Source: Sphingomonadaceae bacterium (GTDB lineage: Bacteria; Pseudomonadota; Alphaproteobacteria; Sphingomonadales; Sphingomonadaceae). Taken from it: 64,000 nucleotides of DNA. This document shows positions 63,994 to 64,000 of this stretch, piece by piece. The notes under the pieces were generated by a model. It had not been told where the DNA came from. It searched no databases and saw nothing but the letters and a program-made list of their open reading frames with translations. The DNA is taken from contig JANYGB010000034.1 in assembly GCA_025359445.1 (NCBI GenBank), positions 87,758 through 151,757 of the forward strand. Reading direction: 5' to 3'. The position numbers were made by a program, and so were the translations under genes. Position 1 is the stretch's first letter, and every line of letters begins with the position of its first letter.

Positions 63994-64000
63994 TTTCGTC

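Overview
The window is a GC-rich, densely packed bacterial chromosome segment. It most likely comes from an alphaproteobacterium of the order Sphingomonadales. The evidence is the gene content and order: trpS-murJ and secB next to a Tim44/TimA-mltA-smr block, UPF0262, CC_3452-type and DUF4136 small secreted proteins, and a TonB-dependent receptor paired with a TetR regulator. Most genes are ordinary housekeeping genes; the assignment is inference from gene families, not from a search.

The unusual part is 962-7954, a transposon inside a comM (yifB, Mg-chelatase-like) gene. Removing 962-7954 together with one copy of the flanking 8-bp duplication GAGGCGCT restores the comM frame across the junction. 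The outer element has 25-bp terminal inverted repeats (24/25 matching). It carries its own IS1595-family transposase (5675-6628) and passenger genes: a coiled-coil/winged-helix-like protein, an ImmA/IrrE-like protein with a degenerate metal site, a 67-aa protein, a DUF6471 protein and a membrane protein. Nested inside it is a second, different IS1595-family element (2136-5154) with 28-bp inverted repeats and an AAAAAAAA target duplication, inserted in the T-tract of a terminator. This inner element carries a P63C-domain gene overlapping its transposase gene and a two-gene operon of a Panacea (DUF4065) antitoxin-like protein plus an unrecognised protein, a probable toxin-antitoxin pair. The 3' half of comM also has a one-base frameshift, so the gene looks dead.

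From 8758 to 30400: a small hypothetical gene; an HxlR regulator divergent from a CC_3452-family secreted protein; a HAD phosphatase, rpmJ and galE; a DUF4136 lipoprotein coupled to an M14 carboxypeptidase; a TadG-like VWA protein; a degenerate GH25 protein coupled to cytidine deaminase; UPF0262; dnaB; rpoZ; a DUF3667 protein; ftsH; a polytopic membrane protein; coaBC overlapping dut; a PH/SHOCT protein; and a second DUF4136 lipoprotein.

From 30500 to 48200: trpS, murJ and secB on the minus strand, divergent from Tim44-like, mltA and smr; a TonB receptor/TetR divergent pair with a candidate operator; prfC; a PNPOx-fold protein and an EEP-family hydrolase; a sigma-54 driven glnK-amtB operon; a nitronate monooxygenase; and a phaE-phaC-GNAT operon.

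From 48200 to the end: a TonB-like protein, katG, lysC divergent from ubiG, and an operon of ABM monooxygenase, lipoprotein, arsC-like gene with a nonsense codon, pnuC and a NadR-like kinase. These are followed by aroC with two small tandem paralogues, then rpmI-rplT, two AraC paralogues and pheS-pheT. Several palindromic interspersed repeat families (TTCGCGCAGAG type, three copies; GGAGGTGGCAGTTCCGCA type, two copies; others) occupy the longer intergenic gaps. No rRNA, tRNA or CRISPR was seen.
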